Source: Bursaphelenchus xylophilus (lineage: Eukaryota; Nematoda; Chromadorea; Rhabditida; Aphelenchoididae). From it: DNA of 64,000 bases. The stretch lies in contig CAJFCV020000003.1 of assembly GCA_904066235.2 (NCBI GenBank), positions 5,580,001 to 5,644,000 of the forward strand, given 5' to 3'. The notes below the pieces were generated by a model. The model searched no databases and was not told the origin of the DNA. It saw only the letters and a program-made list of their open reading frames with translations. This document shows, piece by piece, positions 40,314-54,609 of the stretch (within the stretch, counting starts at the first letter, position 1; the number at the start of each line of letters is the position of its first letter). The position numbers and the translations under genes were made by a program.

Positions 40314-41192
40314 CAGGGTGGTTCAGCCGAAGCTTCCATCCTTATTTCAAGTATTTCTCCGTCAATAATGCACCAATTTCTATAAAATTTATATCAAATT
40401 GAAGCTGAGGGTCCCCATTTTCTGTCGACCAAATATGACAGGCCCAAGTTGACGGGGGCTCCCGTACTGACCCTTGACATTTTCATTCCAAATTTTGGAG
40501 CCCGAAATCGGTGAAACTTAGAAAATTTTTGGAATCATTTTCAATTGAGTTTCTCGGACTTGGAAAAATTTTGGATTTCCGGCAAAGACAAAGTCGCCAA
40601 ATCCGATGAAATTTTTTTTAACGGTAAGGTTCACAGAAGTACCAAGCGCCTAAGAAGCGTATTTCACTCCGACGTGGTACCAAATCGAACAAATGAAACG
40701 AAAGCTCTTTTCTCGGACAATCTAGGCCTTACAACTTGTTATTTATCTTCGGGTGGATGTCGTCATGCATGTAGACAGTCTCGCCCATTTGTTCGCATCT
40801 TTTAAAATTTCGATTAACGAAGCCTGTTACCCCAGAACACAAGAGCAATGCCTTGAAAATTAATTACGAGTATTCTGTTCGCTGCCGTCAATTTTTTCAG
40901 CTTCTTCTAGATGTCTTATTTAGGCAAAGACTCGATTATTTTCCAAGTCCGAGAAACTCAATTGAAAATCATTCCAAAAATTTTCTAAGTTTCACCGATT
41001 TCGGGCTCCAAAATTTGGAATGAAAATGTCAAAGGTCAGTACGGGAAACCCCGTCAACTTGGGCCTGTCATATTTGGTCGACAAAAAATGGGGACCCTCA
41101 GCGTCAATTTGATATAAATTTTATAGAAATTGGTGCATTATTGGCGGAGAAATGCTTGAAATAAGGATGGAAGCTTCGGCTGAACCACCCTG
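40314..41192. mobile_element. foldback element with TA target sites (879 bp)
   Basis: The left end is CAGGGTGGTTCAGCCGAAGC and the right end is its exact inverse, with TA on both outer sides. The inverted arms run about 40314-40570 and 40935-41192, with a central 360-bp unique part. There is no transposase. CAGGGTG plus a TA duplication points to a non-autonomous Tc1/mariner relative. The left few bases match the end of the element at 2551-3781 (CAGGGTG), but the rest differs. Confidence 0.85.
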
Positions 41193-42078
41193 TACTACAG
41201 GTTACTACTTGTCCAAAAGGCCACAGGAAACGTTATAAAAACAAGATTACGCGAAGGGGCCCTTTGACATAGCTAGGATTTGGCCGAAGAAGTCCCCAAA
41301 CGAAGTAGCCGTTAGAATCTAGAGAAAAGATGTGTTGAGTTTCAGAACTTTCTCTACGCGATTTTTTTCAATTCCCGCATAATGTTATACTAAGAGTGGT
41401 ATCGCCGGATATCAGATAAATAAGATTATTAGTATTTTAGACGCTCCTTCATTTTCGGCAAAAAATGTTTTTGTGCTGGAACAGGCAAAAATTGTTAGCT
41501 TCGCAAGCTGAAAAAACTTTAAAGCACTACGCCAAAAACTTGCTTTTCGTGGTGGGACAGACCATGATTAGCAGAAAAAAGGGTACTCGACCGAAAGATC
41601 TTTCGAACCCCTTTTTGAAAAAAATGCAAAATTTTTTACAAAATGAATGGTGGTGGCATGTTATAATAGTCGCGACATCAACTCCTGACACGTTTGCACG
41701 GTGCGTTTTTGTTTTTATTTCGGACGCGTCGCGGCAATTCCCCGTTTTTGCACTAGCAACATGCACTTTCGCGCGAGCTCGCCAATTTTCGCGCGTGACA
41801 CCCGCGACAAAATCCGTCAGGACTTTATGGCGCGACTAGTACGATGGGAAACTTTTTGTATATTTTCAGATTTCAAGGTGACAAATTATTTTATATTTTC
41901 ATCGTATACCATGCCACCTTTCATTTTGATTTTTTTTTTTTATTTTTTCGGGAAGGGGGTGCTCCTTCTCCGGAGAGGCCCCCGGGGGCAACTTCAGACA
42001 TTTCGTGTAAATGAGAAAAACGGGCCCCTTCGGCTTTTAAGGGGCCAAGGTAGGTCAAGGGGCCTCTTCGTCTGCAAC
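41193..42078. other. spacer between two foldback elements
   Basis: About 890 bases with no recognised gene. The right part (41960-42070) is GC-rich with runs such as GGCCCCCGGGGGC. Confidence 0.4.
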
Positions 42079-42082
42079 TTAA

Positions 42083-43677
42083 AGTCCGAGGTTCTCCAAG
42101 CCAAGGCGCAAATAAGGAATGTTCCCGCTGTGGGACCCAACACGGCGGGTCTCTCTCGCAAAAAAATAAAAAAAAATATTTTTTTATTGTTTGAAATGGT
42201 ACAAAGAAGGTGAAAGATGAGTGACGATCACTGAAAAAAGGTATGTTTTTTGTGTTTTCTGATTTAGGGCAGCTCGGCAAAAATTTTTACGACACCTGAT
42301 CCAAGATTTTTTGTGTTTTGGGCGAATGAAGGTAATTTTGGACATTCCTAAGCATGAAAATGGGTGTAGCTTTCCAAAGAACCATCCAGGAGTGATGTTG
42401 ATCGAGTTTTTGCCAAGTTAGAGTCAATCCCTTCAGCAAACTACCTAGTATAATATAATTTTTTCCAGGATTTTGAATTGGAATGCAGCCAGACGGCTAA
42501 ATTTCACCGCAAGGACTCGCTGAAGCCAGAAGAAGAGACGACACCATTCAAATTCCATGTGGAATGGCTTTTGCCGAAGCTGATGTCAACATCGAAAAGG
42601 TGGGTTTTTCTTGGTTTTCACTTTTTAGGTCGGGAAATCCATTGCTCCTTGAGCAAGGCAATGGGTTTAGCTTCCCAAACATGCTATCTGGAATGCGGCT
42701 GCTTCATCTTGCGCCACATCAGGCCCACTGTTGTTTCTAGTGTAATATAATTTTTGCAGGTGAGAACGCTCCCCGACCGCGAAGCTTCGACGATGCGAAA
42801 CGTCTGGGACAGTATATGGGCGATAAAGAAGGTCTCATCGATGGCAAACACTGAGGAGAACCAAATCAATTTATTATTGTAAAAACACACCAAATGTTTT
42901 GATATTAATCATAAAATATTATACCGTTGACCTGGATATTGTTGAACCTGTCTTTACTGAGCTCTTTAGATGAGGCTGGCGGGCATGGGAGGCGAATGGG
43001 CCGGTTTTCCTGTAAAAATTATATATAAGAAACATTGGGTCTGATGTGGCGCAAGATGAAGCAACCGCAATCTAGATAGCATGATTGGGAGGCCATACCC
43101 ATTGCCTTGCTCAAGGAGCAATGAGTTTCCCTACCTAGAAGGTGAAAACCAAGAAAAAACTCACCTTTTCGACGTTGACATCAGCTTCGGAAAAAGCCAT
43201 CCACATGGAATTTGAATGGCGTCGTCTCTTCTTCTGGCTTCAGCGAGTCCTTGCGGTGAAATTTAGCCGTCTGGCTGCATTCCAATTCAAAATCCTGGAA
43301 AAAATTATATTATACTAGGTAGTTTGCTGAAGGGATTGACTCTAACTTGGCAAAAACTCGATCAACATCACTCCTGGATGGTTCTTTGGAAAGCTACACC
43401 CATTTTCATGCTTAGGAATGTCCAAAATTACCTTCATTCGCCCAAAGCACAAAAAATCTTGGATCAGCTGTCGTAAAAATTTTTGCCGAGCTGCCCTAAA
43501 TCAGAAAACACAAAAAACATACCTTTTTTAGTGATCGTCACTCATCTTTCACCTTCTTTGTACCATTTCAAACAATAAAAAAATATTTTTTTATTTTTTA
43601 GCGAGAGAGACCCGCCGTGTTGGGTCCCACAGCGGGAACATTCCTTATTTGCGCCTTGGCTTGGAGAACCTCGGACT
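42083..43677. mobile_element. foldback element with TTAA target sites (about 1.6 kb)
   Basis: The arms of about 645 bp (42083 to about 42727, and about 43034 to 43677) are inverted copies. The ends read AGTCCGAGGTTCTCCAAGCC and its inverse, and TTAA borders both sides (42079-42082 and 43678-43681). The centre (42728-43033) is single-copy. Exon-like pieces with splice sites occur in both arms. For example, an acceptor TTTTTTCCAG at about 42469 is followed by an open stretch ending with donor AAAAGGTGGGT at about 42600. The copies differ by small indels. This may be captured gene sequence. It shares no obvious end sequence with the TTAA element at 17792-19614. It sits 120 bases beyond the coronin stop codon. 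Confidence 0.85.
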
Positions 43678-43797
43678 TTAAAAACAACACTGAAATATAA
43701 AAATTTATGACAAAATTTTTTATTATGACATTGAACTGGATGTATAAGGCCCGTGTTAAAATTCTAAAACGAGCAATAGAAAATAATAAAAATCCGA

Positions 43798-46360
<2,563 letters not shown>

Positions 46361-47009
46361 GGCAAAACCAAGCTTAACGGCCGAAGAGGGAAGAGCGGAT
46401 AATAACGCGAGCAAAAGAGCGCCGACTCTTCAAGCCGGTGGGCGGTCGGGCGGCCGAGTCGATCTGGCCCGAGGGGATATAAGGTGGGGGTGATTGAGGA
46501 AAGGGGGAGTCTTGCACTTCTGATCCCCCAGGGCTCTTCTGCAATCATCACCCGTTCTCTTGTCTCTGATTCGAAGTTCCCTCTATCTCTGTCTCCCTTT
46601 AATCTCTTTTCTCCTTTTCCTTGATCCAGACGAACAACGAAAGGCTTTACGTTCGGCCACAACACCGGCTCTGACTGCCCTTTTCTTGAACGTACCAAAA
46701 ACAAGAAAAGCAGCATCTCCGGCCGTTCCTTCTCGTTTCATATCTACTTGAAGTGACCGTTGAGTGGATAAGCGTTTGCTCGATCGGAAAAGCTCTCTAT
46801 TTGTACCAAGAATAGTTGGTACAATATACAAGAAGGAACACGTCTGTCCAATGCATAGTAATGAGAGCATCACGCGGTTGCGCATACTTTCTTATTGTCA
46901 TCGAATGAACAGGGCAAGCTCCGCTCTTCACAAAGGCCAGCCCCGAGGTCGCTCCTCGAATGACCTGAGGTCCATGTTCATTCGGCTCTCTTGACCTTCA
47001 TATTTCGCG
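46361..47009. other. divergent intergenic region, coronin and Ly6-like gene
   Basis: About 650 bases, with a GC-rich stretch next to the coronin start (46420-46490) that includes GGGATATAAGG at about 46474. It probably holds promoters for both genes. No exon is needed, though frames exist on both strands. Confidence 0.4.
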
Positions 47010-47514
47010 ATGCGGTTTATTCAAACAATCTTAATTCTTCTCTCCTCGTCGGCAGCCCATGCTAGTCGGTGCTATTTGTGTTCGAATATTGATGTAAAGG
47101 ACGTCATCAGTAACATCCAGGATACCGGATGGAGGACTTGGTTAAGCCAGGCCGTCTCAGATCCCCGAATTATTGAATGTACTGATCCATTTCTGGTAAG
47201 AAAAGACCACGTTATCGCTTTACTTTAGCTAGCCGGAAGCAGCATTGAGATCTGGAGCCAAAAGTCAAGAATGTGAAGCAGGAGTTTGTCTAAAGATGAG
47301 TATCAAGGAGAAGGCAGGAAAAAGTTTTGTTTGGAGAAGTTGCATACCAGAATCAAACAACGAAATTGCAGCTGATTGCACAAAGGTTATAACGGCGACT
47401 GGACAACTGGAGCTTTGCACTTGCTATGGGAATCTCTGTAATTTTACATCAAGGGTAAATTATTGCCCGACTCTCTCACTGCTTGCGTTATTAGTACTTA
47501 TATTTCAATTATAG
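47010..47514 (+). CDS. small secreted Ly6/uPAR-like, probably GPI-anchored protein
   Basis: Two exons, 47010-47195 and 47233-47514, give about 155 aa. The protein has a signal peptide (MRFIQTILILLSSSAAHA), then a cysteine-rich part starting RCYLCSN and ending CTCYGNLCNF, then a hydrophobic C-terminal tail (LSLLALLVLIFQL) without charged residues, as expected for a GPI signal. The CxxC opening and the CxGxLCN close resemble the nematode Ly6-type proteins, such as the ODR-2/HOT and related families. The role is not known to me. It has the same overall design as the gene at 55426-56170, so the two may be related. No operon partner. Confidence 0.75.
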
Positions 47515-47626
47515 AAGAAACAATAAAATACGACTTTATTAATACATTAGATGAGTAATTCAAAACTCTTTTTAAACGAATACGATAAATGAAGTATCGG
47601 ATATCTTCTCACAGATCAATGGAATA

Positions 47627-49618
47627 TCACTTTTCCTTTTTGGTTTCTTTGGCACCTTCTAAAGCTTTCTTTTCTTTGTCATCGGCCGCTTTCTCTTGGT
47701 CTTCTGTAACTCCTTCTGGGTGATCGGCTGAGGTTCCAAATTCATTAACCCTGGTTGGGTCTACCCGGTATATCCATCGCTGGTATATGTATATCTGAAT
47801 AGAAACTTATAATCTCTCATACCCAGGTTTGGAATACAAACAAAGAAAATACCTACCAGGAAGATAATGTCATCCCTGAAACATCCCAAACGATAAAGAG
47901 TCGGCATTCTTATAACGAATGCGAAGAGATCGTCGATGAATGTGTTTATAAACTTGTAAGTCAGCATCCGCCATGGAAGATGCGCGACGGACTTGAGTTT
48001 GTAGTTGATAAATAGCTGAGGTGTCATCATAATAAAACCAAACGTTAACAAAAATCCGTACAGCATGTTCAACACCCAACTGTACCAACCTCGTTGTTCT
48101 TCGTATACCAAGGAATATATAGCATAACATCCGAGAAGAGGAAACAAGGCCCAGGAAAGATACTTGAAAGCCAATTGATCATATTCTTTTGTGTCTGATT
48201 CAACATATGATCCCTTGTCTGAAAACTTGATTTTGGGGAACAATCCAAGGATCTTCTCGTCATGCTTAATCTCGACGTTAAGGCATTTTGGGATCTTCCA
48301 AAGTTCAATCAGTAATCCAAACCCAATTGACATCTTAATGACAAAACTGGAGTCATTGTCGCAGATGTAGAGAAAAACAATAACCGATTGGAACACGTTG
48401 AATAAAACGGATCTAACGGATAAACCTTCAAGCGATTTACGGGTCCTCCAGAATTGAATATCGTTTTTGAAGGCCAGAAATTCGAGGACTGTATGAAGTA
48501 CGGAAACAACTACTGTTATTCCTAGAAGCCATGGAGACGTCTCTAGTAACGCTTGTTTTATGGTGTCCTGATCGTCATCATTCTCTTCATGTTGTTCCCC
48601 GAGAAGATGGGTCCATTTACTTTGTTGCTAAAAGAAGATAAGACATAAAAAGCATTTAAAACAAACCTTCTGGGAAGCATACAATTGAAGTTTAAACAAC
48701 GACAGCGGAGCATAAGTAATAGTTAGGTTGAGCGTCTTTACAGTGTCGTTGATGGGTTGGTATTCGCTTCCCAGATTCCAATAATCATTAAAATACAAAC
48801 TGGGGTAGTAGTTCAAGCCTTCAGGCGTAAATTTTATATATTGGTCCAACGGTGGAGGGACCTGTCCCTTATTCCATTTCGTATAATCATAAACCACAGC
48901 AATCGTGATATTAGGATGCCAGAAATTGAGTACCTCGTATTTAAGTTGGGCTGCCTTCTTTTGATCTTCCTCGCTTTGTTCGGTCCTCCCGGTAATCAAA
49001 TTGGTCGTCTGCTTGTAGTGCTTCTTTTTGTATCTGTTGAGGCGGAAAACAGAATGGACAACTTCTTTTCCTCCATAGTTACTATCCTTCGGATTTATCG
49101 ACTTCCCTGCTTTGACTATAAACGCATGCATGTAAATCGATTGATTTCTTAGCAAGTACTCAGGAGTGGGAAAACTGAGACTCTTTATCCTTGAACCATC
49201 ACTATTCTCTCCTGATGTCCAATCCCCAAAAATAATGTCTCGCTGAAACCAAACTAGAGAGTCGGCATTGTCAAAATTTCGGAATCGTTCTTCATGAGGT
49301 GACAAATAGACAAAAAGATCAAATGGTTGTCCTGGAGTGTAAAGATTTCCAGCTGGCGGAAATACTTGCGTTGACCCGCTTGTTGGAGAAGAAGGGGACG
49401 TATCTGTTGGACCCTTATTACCACCCATAAAGCTTTTTATGGCGGTTGTAATGAAGTAGAAAAATATAATTCGTTGAATGGTTTGTTTTATCATGGAGCC
49501 AAATCCAACATTCTAAACCACAAATAAGGAGAAAATAGTAGTAACTTACATTTCCTTCGTGATTTTCTGCTCCCACTGCCGGCTGGACTTCCCCGGGCGC
49601 ATTATCTCCCATTTCCAC
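47627..49618 (-). CDS. CLPTM1 family membrane protein
   Basis: Four exons, 49550-49618, 48667-49512, 47857-48627 and 47627-47794, encode 617 aa. A membrane segment near the N-terminus (about residues 30-48) is followed by a large extracellular or lumenal domain with motifs of CLPTM1 (LDQYIKFTPEGLNYYPSLYF, SHEERFRNFDN-like, VWFQRDIIFGDW). Then come several hydrophobic segments and LAFKNDIQFWRTRKSLEGLS, MLTYKFINTFIDDLFAFVI and MPTLYRLGCFRDD. The tail is charged (KKEK at the end). The family helps traffic or assemble membrane proteins such as GABA and acetylcholine receptors and is an ER-resident multi-pass protein. Other family members include CLPTM1L; the N-terminal length here fits CLPTM1. 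It is divergent from pam16 over an imperfect palindrome. Confidence 0.93.
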
Positions 49619-49754
49619 AATACGTAATTGAATAAAGCAAAATTATTATTCCAAAAGGGCAATTTACAACTCCAAAAGGGAAAACTTTACAATACGGAGG
49701 CCAACGTCGACAGAAACCAGAAATCCACTTTTCTTCTCCGTGTCCGTTACCCAA

Positions 49755-50614
49755 GGCTGTTTCACACAGAACAAAAGTTGACCCTTCGTTTTGTTCTTTT
49801 CTGAAGCGGAGGCGCAGCTTGCGCAGGGCAAAAATGATTACTTCCACAGCAGGCCTACTGTAACTTTTAAACTAAAAATAAGGTTGAAATAAAAATCGCC
49901 CAGACGATGTAAAATTTTAATTTGTCTTTGAACTTGTGTACACACAAAAAATGGATTTTTTTCATCAAAAGCGACATGTTTTTATTATTTACTTTGGTTC
50001 CTCTTTATTCTAGCATAGGCTTTCATAAATCGTGCAAATTTTCAAAGTCCTTTATTTATATTTAGGGAAAATTTCGATTTAATTCAGGCCCCAGAGGGAT
50101 CATTCTTGTTATTTTTTTGCTTGATTTATTTTACGCCACGCTTGGAGACAGTAATCTCAAAATAACATTTTGCGACAAAGCCACGGCTTTAGTCAGTTTT
50201 ACTAATATTACAGTATCCCAGGATGATGACAATTTTGGCGTTGCGCCAAAATCGGCATGTTTTACTTTGGATCCTTTTCATTTTTTCCTTTAAAAAAGAA
50301 AAAGAAAAATGCACAGTGAAAAAGTGTCAGGACTTTGTGCAACTAGTGCATTCCTAAAATGAAGAGGATCCAAAGTGAAAAAACATGTCGATTTTGACTA
50401 AAATTCCATTTTGCAAAAAATCAATTTTTTTGGCTGTAGACAAATTGTCAGTCATTAGGCCAAATTGCAATTTTCCATCGTCTGAGCGATTTTACTTCGA
50501 CTGTTAGTTTAGAAGCTACACACACACACAAATAATCTTTCCGGCCTCCGCGAGCTGCGCTTCTCTTCAAAAGAAAAGAAAAAGGTGACCACTTTTCCTC
50601 TGTTTGAAACAGCC
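49755..50614. repeat. imperfect inverted repeat between divergent genes
   Basis: The two arms (at least 49755-50012 and 50346-50614) are diverged inverse copies. The outer part GGCTGTTTCA...CGCAGCT matches in reverse. So does the inner AATCGCYCAGACGATG, and so does CGACATGTTTT followed by CTTTGG...CCTCTT. A second smaller inverted pair lies near the centre (50263-50290 and 50358-50388). A CA microsatellite of six units sits at about 50519-50530. The region separates CLPTM1 from pam16 and contains both presumed promoters. It could be an old foldback element or a duplicated promoter. Confidence 0.65.
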
Positions 50615-50703
50615 GTGCCTAATCAATATTGTCGTTTCGTCTACAGTCGGAATGCCACAAAAAATAAAAATAGAAGTTCTGCAATTTTTACGGTTTTTTG
50701 CAA

Positions 50704-51222
50704 ATGGTGTTGCGAAATGTGGCTAAGATTGTCTTGGCCGCCGGTGAAGCAGTTGGAAAAGCCTTCACTCGCGCTGTGAAACAAGAAATGGACGGTAAGC
50801 AACAGCTCTTGCTGGAACTCCGAATTACGCATATTTTAACCTCTTTTTAGCATCAAAACGCACGGCACAAGCTGCAGCGTCTAGCTCTACAGGTTCTCGA
50901 CAACATTCTTCTGCAAAAAACGAAACTAAAACAAATGCCAGGTTAGGAATATCTCTTCAGGTAACAAATCTTCATTTTCTGTTTTTAGGTATAAAATCAT
51001 TTCAATTTCTACGTTTAGGAAGCTCTTCAAATTCTTGACGTTAAAGCTCCTTTGAAAACGGAAGAAGTGCAAAAGAAGTACGATCATTTGTTCAAAGTCA
51101 ACGACAAAGCGAATGGAGGAACTTTATACCTACAGTCGAAAGTGTATCGGGCGAAAGAAAGGATAGATGCAGAATTGTCAAATGAGACGCCAAAAGAACC
51201 CGAAGAATTGAAAAAGGAATAG
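50704..51222 (+). CDS. PAM16/TIM16 (Magmas), mitochondrial import motor subunit
   Basis: Three small exons, 50704-50794, 50851-50960 and 51019-51222, give 134 aa. The protein starts [21 protein letters not shown], the family's N-terminal membrane-anchoring helix. It ends in a degenerate J-like domain ([52 protein letters not shown]). The HPD motif of a real J protein is replaced by DKA, as in other PAM16 proteins. PAM16 pairs with PAM18 and restrains it at the TIM23 channel in the matrix. Length and the splice positions agree with family size (about 120-140 aa). It ends 126 bases from the convergent abi-1 stop. Confidence 0.95.
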
Positions 51223-51348
51223 TGAGTCAGTCTAGGTTCTCTTTTTTGTTGAAAATTTATTGTTGAAACAGTGTAGGGAATAAATAAATTTATTGAGTTT
51301 GCGTCAATTGAGGCTCAAAAGATGTACAAAATAGGATTTTAACCAAAT

Positions 51349-53069
51349 TCATAATATTTCGTCGGCGTAGTTATCGGGATAAAGACCTGTCACTCCGTCC
51401 AAAACACCCTCATTCCAACCGTCATCATTCTTTCTTATGATGAAGATAATAGCACCAGCAACCAGATTGAGTTCATCTGGTCGAGCAGCCGTATAATCGT
51501 ACAAAGCGCGAGCTAAATTTAATATGATAAACTAGTTTTTAATAGTTTTACCTTTCGCTATGTACATTGGTGGGGCGTTATTCGTAACCGAGGGGATGCT
51601 GGACACGGCAGGAGGCGGGGAAGGCAGACGGTCATCGTCTCTGTTGCTTTCCACAGCAATAGAACTCCCAGCTGAAAAGGGAACCACCCCGAGTGCGACG
51701 CTCAGATTTTCTTTAAATTTCGCACACAAGGGCATGTCAAGAAAAAATAAAAGAAAAACGGGCGTAGATTAAAAAAAAAGAACAGGGGGAGGGAAAGGTA
51801 ATTTTCCCTTTTAACGGGCATAGGCCACATTTCAATTCCTGAAAGTTTCCGCGCGCTTTTCAGGGACGGTCTAAACATTCAACGATAGCGGAACCCCTTT
51901 TTTGGCCAGACCTTTGTCATTTTCGTGTGAAAAAGTTCTACGGCAGAAATATTCATGAAGCTCATCATAATTCGCAAATCGCGTATCTTAAAAAAATTTA
52001 TCATAATTTGAGCCAGGTTGCATTAAAAAGTGTCGCACTTGAGGTACTTCCCTTGTGAATCAAACAAAAATTTGAAACGGTAGGCTTCGAACTTACAGTG
52101 ATATATTGACTGTAATGGGGCCCGTGAGTTCAATGTTGAGCTCATGTAAATACCAGTGTTATTGTTATATCCTCCAGCACTATGTTGTGGTTGGTGCCTT
52201 TTCAACGTAGAACATGCATAGGTTCCGTACTGATCTTTTCCGGGTCTTAAAGTGTCTTGACTATACATTCCGTGAGGTATTTGCGATGGCATCCATCTCT
52301 CATATATACCGCCAGAACTATTGAGATGAGTAGTTCCGTATGCTACACTGTCTCCTGAGATCATCGAATGCGTTCGGTTTACTGTTCCGGCTCGTAATGT
52401 CTGATCATGCGACGTGACTCCATGGCCTCGTTCATCTAGCGCGTTGAAGTCAATGGCCGTTCGTTGATATCTCGGGGCTTTTTCCTAATCGTATGAAAAA
52501 AATATTTTGCCTAATACCACTTACAATTGTGTTAGGCGCGATTACTTTCTCCGTTGAATCACTGGGACGGTGCTCCGCCAATCTTCCAATCTCCCTTCTC
52601 GCTGCTTTTTCTCGGTTTATGTTTATTACCTATAAAAAACACCTTTTATTAGTCCACCAATGTATGACTTCTGTATACCTATTATGGTACTACAGTGAAC
52701 AAATAATATTGATCCATGGGGAATATGACTCACTGTTTTGAGATTTTTGAGATTGCTCTGCCTACTTGTCAGCTTATCAGATTCAATAGCCATGGCTTTC
52801 CATAAATTGCTTGAGATGGCGTTTACATTCGTCGCTACTGATGCTAAACTTTGGATTGTAATTCGCTTGGTTTCTTCGAGGACTGCATTCTGATTTCGGT
52901 CTGGCTAAACAAAAAATAATAACAGAATTATAAAACTTACGTTAGTGTAGACATATTCACAATAACTGGCTGCTTTCTCCAAATTTTCAGTTCCGCGAGA
53001 CAAGGAGGAAATGTCTTCAGGAAGTTCTTGAGCGATTGTTTGATGAAGAAGAATTTCTGGATCTTCCAT
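51349..53069 (-). CDS. abi-1: Abl interactor (ABI), WAVE complex subunit
   Basis: Six exons, 52941-53069, 52734-52904, 52525-52629, 52097-52484, 51552-51671 and 51349-51512, sum to 358 aa in phase. The first two exons carry the conserved helical WAVE-binding region (MEDPEILLH, NLEKAASYCEYVYTN, ITIQSLASVATNVNAI). A short basic segment follows (REKAARREIGRLAEH). Then comes a Ser/Tyr-rich low-complexity middle and a Pro-rich exon (DRLPSPPPAVSS). The C-terminal SH3 has ALYDY, DELNL, WNEGVLDG and GLYPDNY. ABI links WAVE, Nap1 and Abl signalling for actin growth. The Pro-rich exon is separated by a 425-bp intron. It is convergent with pam16. Confidence 0.95.
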
Positions 53070-53490
53070 CCTGAGAGAAATGAGTGGCAAACTATTGACA
53101 CAACTTTGCCCAAAACGACAAAAAAAAGACGCACGAAAAGATTTTTTTGTTTTTGCGAAAACCATTTTATACGATAAAAGTTTCAGAGAACTAACTGCGA
53201 TGTTGACCTTGCAAGGCATTCTAAGCGTTACTGTAGAGTGTGATTACTATTCTTAGGATATTTTCTAGGCAGAAAGTTGTGTTACACATCAATTTCCAAC
53301 TACTTTTTGTACCGTTCAGTGTGCTTCAGAAAATGACCCTTCAAAATTCACCAAATTGCATTTTTATGTAGTGCTTTTGCGGGCCATTTCAGACCTTGTA
53401 CATGAGGTTAATGTTAATCTCAAACTATTTCTTGACTAGGCTGCTTTGTTGGTGGAAAAACTACATTACCTGTCACATTATACACCAGAT

Positions 53491-53643
53491 TAGTCTGTCG
53501 GGAAAATAACGGCGGGTCGTCGCGCCTTTGAATCGCCCATCATCGCTTTGCGACTGCAAGTCGCGGTTGGAAATTTGATGCGCGATAGCGGCGAGGCGGA
53601 AAATTTTGCTGCGACGACCCGCCGTTATTTTCCCGACAGACTG
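53491..53643. mobile_element. MITE family A, copy 2 (153 bp)
   Basis: Starts TAGTCTGTCGGGAAAATAAC and ends with the inverse CGGGT...TTCCCGACAGACTG. Same length and inner motifs as the copy at 30883-31035. It folds into one long hairpin with GCGGGTCGTCGC near both ends. Confidence 0.8.
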
Positions 53644-54072
53644 ATAGCTCACTGTGAGTAAATAAAACAGCTTACTAAAAATTTACGAGCATTATCTCGT
53701 CATATCATCTACAAGGAGCAGCTACCGTAACACTTTAGGCTCCGAATGGACGAGGATCACAAAATTTGGTACGCCGATTCAGACTTAGCACGTCGGAGAA
53801 CATATCTCCTCAATCCCACGCTCTTGCAGAATAGACGCAGCCTAGGATTATGGATGTACTGAGTTTGATTTTCCGGTCAAAATTTTTCTATCGACACTTA
53901 CCTTTTTGTGTTTTTAGGCTTTTGAAGGTTACTGTAGAAAGTGTGCGGGAATTTATCTCTCAAGCAGATGGCTATAATTTAATGCTGGTTTGACATAATA
54001 TTATTATCTTTTATAAGAGACATTTAGGTTGTTTTTTGGGGAAGCAAAAACATCCATGCAGAAATTTTTTGA

Positions 54073-54609
54073 ACATTTGCGGGCAGCTGGAACATTTGCG
54101 GGCAGCCTGGGACATTTGCGGGCAACCGACATTTGCGGGCAACCGGCACTTGAGGGTAACATGGTGGAGATGGAAATATTACTGCGATAATTTGGAAATT
54201 TGCCGACATTTGCGGGCAGCCGATAACCGACATTTGCGGGCAACAGGAAAAAACAATCACACAGATTGTATTGGAACTTTTGGAACTGTTGCCCGCAAAT
54301 GTCGGCTTCCCGCAAGTATTGCCTGCCCGCAAATGTCGGAAAACTTCCAAAATATCGCAGTAATTTTTCGACCTCCACCTTGTTATCCTCAAGTGCCGGT
54401 TGCCCGCAAATGGCGGCAAATTTCCAAAATATCATAGTAATTTTTTTTTTTTTACCTCCACCTACCCTCACAATCAGGTGTCGGTTTCCCGCAAATGTCG
54501 GCTGCCCGCAAATCTTCCGGTGCTGGCCGCAAATGTCGGCTGCCCGCAAAGTGGCTGCCCGCAAAAAATTTGCCCGCAAAGTGGTTGCCCGCAAGTGTGC
54601 GCCCGCCAA
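54073..54609. repeat. composite inverted array of a CCGCAAATGTCGG motif
   Basis: At least five or six copies of ACATTTGCGGGCA run forward in 54073-54250, and about ten of TGCCCGCAAATG or close variants run reversed in 54290-54609. A longer unit (CCGGCACTTGAGG...GATAWTTTGGAAATTT, about 70 bp) occurs three times: once forward at about 54146-54212 and twice inverted at about 54335-54480. The whole can fold back on itself. No coding role. The minus and plus frames both translate to Cys/Pro/Arg-rich repeats. Confidence 0.8.

Noticed and set aside
42478..42750. Frame of 90 codons beginning MECSQTAKF
   Set aside because: It lies in an arm of a foldback element, and the inverse copy has a frame-breaking deletion. 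It may be captured sequence, but I cannot support a gene.
46560..46994. Possible small genes between coronin and the Ly6-like gene
   Set aside because: Short frames occur on both strands without motifs. The region is better explained as a shared promoter.
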